Shown here one piece after another: positions 14,842 to 14,998 of a DNA stretch of 14,998 nt. A program made the position numbers and the translations under genes. Every line of letters begins with the position of its first letter. Position 1 is the stretch's first letter. The stretch comes from an uncultured Bacteroidales bacterium (GTDB lineage: Bacteria > Bacteroidota > Bacteroidia > Bacteroidales > P3), in NCBI GenBank assembly GCA_937910265.1, contig CALEPD010000022.1, positions 1-14,998 on the forward strand. The letters are read 5' to 3'. Below the pieces are notes generated by a model that was not told the origin of the DNA, searched no databases, and saw only the letters and a program-made list of their open reading frames with translations.

Positions 14842-14998
14842 TTAGGTAGGCTCTAAAAGTTCAACTTTTTGTTCGTGGCGTTCGACGGAGAGCTTAGTTT
14901 GGCCGTTTCGTACCTGATTTCTGTCTGCGAAGTTACAATAATATTTACCCGTTGGCGGAATTAAATAACAAGCATATTGTTGATAAATAGATGGAGAA
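14842..14998 (-). other. minus-strand frame running off the right edge
   Basis: A frame open from the window end to TAA at 14842-14844 (51 codons) includes CYLIPPTGKYYCNFADRN and ends HEQKVELLEPT. No family is recognised and no start lies in the window. It spans the 18-bp direct repeat and a 15-bp palindrome, aaaagttcaactttt (14855-14869). It may be the 3' end of a gene outside the window, or chance. Confidence 0.2.
14947..14964. repeat. right copy of the 18-bp direct repeat
   Basis: An exact copy of the 18-mer at 391-408, again followed by agcatatt a few bases later. Here it lies in apparently non-coding sequence. Together the two copies bracket nearly the whole window. Confidence 0.8.

Noticed and set aside
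14760..14998. tRNA, tmRNA or 6S-like RNA in the right-edge gap
   Set aside because: No cloverleaf arms, CCA end or known conserved RNA core could be recognised by eye; a covariance-model search would be needed to say more.

Overview
The window looks like a Bacteroidales (Bacteroidota) chromosome of moderate G+C content. The evidence is: genes without Shine-Dalgarno sites, a TAnnTTTG-type -7 element in front of pyrE, a beta-subunit ATPase with an extra segment and an epsilon subunit of only 78 residues, lipoproteins with lipoboxes but no neighbouring transporter, and a secreted FGE-superfamily protein. I cannot name the genus. No rRNA, tRNA, CRISPR array, intact transposase or prophage gene was seen.

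Left edge (1-404): a scarred region. It has two repeat clusters, then only the last 56 codons of a DegT/DnrJ/EryC1/StrS sugar aminotransferase on the + strand, and a hairpin plus T-tract that should end the leftward operon.

Leftward block (405-7416, minus strand): pyrE, an FGE-domain exported protein, a hypoxanthine-type phosphoribosyltransferase, an acyltransferase-3 membrane protein broken by a frameshift, a small lipocalin-like lipoprotein and a 1009-residue AsmA-family envelope protein. pyrE and the FGE gene overlap by 8 nt; the lipoprotein and AsmA genes are 6 nt apart. The phosphoribosyltransferases serve pyrimidine synthesis and purine salvage; the last three genes belong to the cell envelope.

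Divergent gap (7417-8044): it holds a 197-bp MITE-like element with 17-bp imperfect terminal inverted repeats and a matching 6-bp flank, then sequence leading into dprA.

Rightward block (8045-14351, plus strand): dprA, then an apparent five-gene operon atpD-atpC-mtaD-like deaminase-peptide-binding lipoprotein-PaaI-type thioesterase, with spacings of 23 nt, 8 nt, 4-nt overlap and 4-nt overlap. F1 beta and epsilon are therefore co-transcribed with a nucleoside deaminase and other accessory genes, not with the remaining ATP synthase subunits.

Right edge (14352-14998): no secure gene. It has a second, one-ended copy of the MITE-like repeat (about 96 bp), two overlapping short minus-strand frames (one Ala-rich with an in-frame stop, one with a hydrophobic segment), a minus-strand frame that runs off the window, and an 18-bp exact copy of sequence that lies at the 3' end of the AsmA gene 14.5 kb away.
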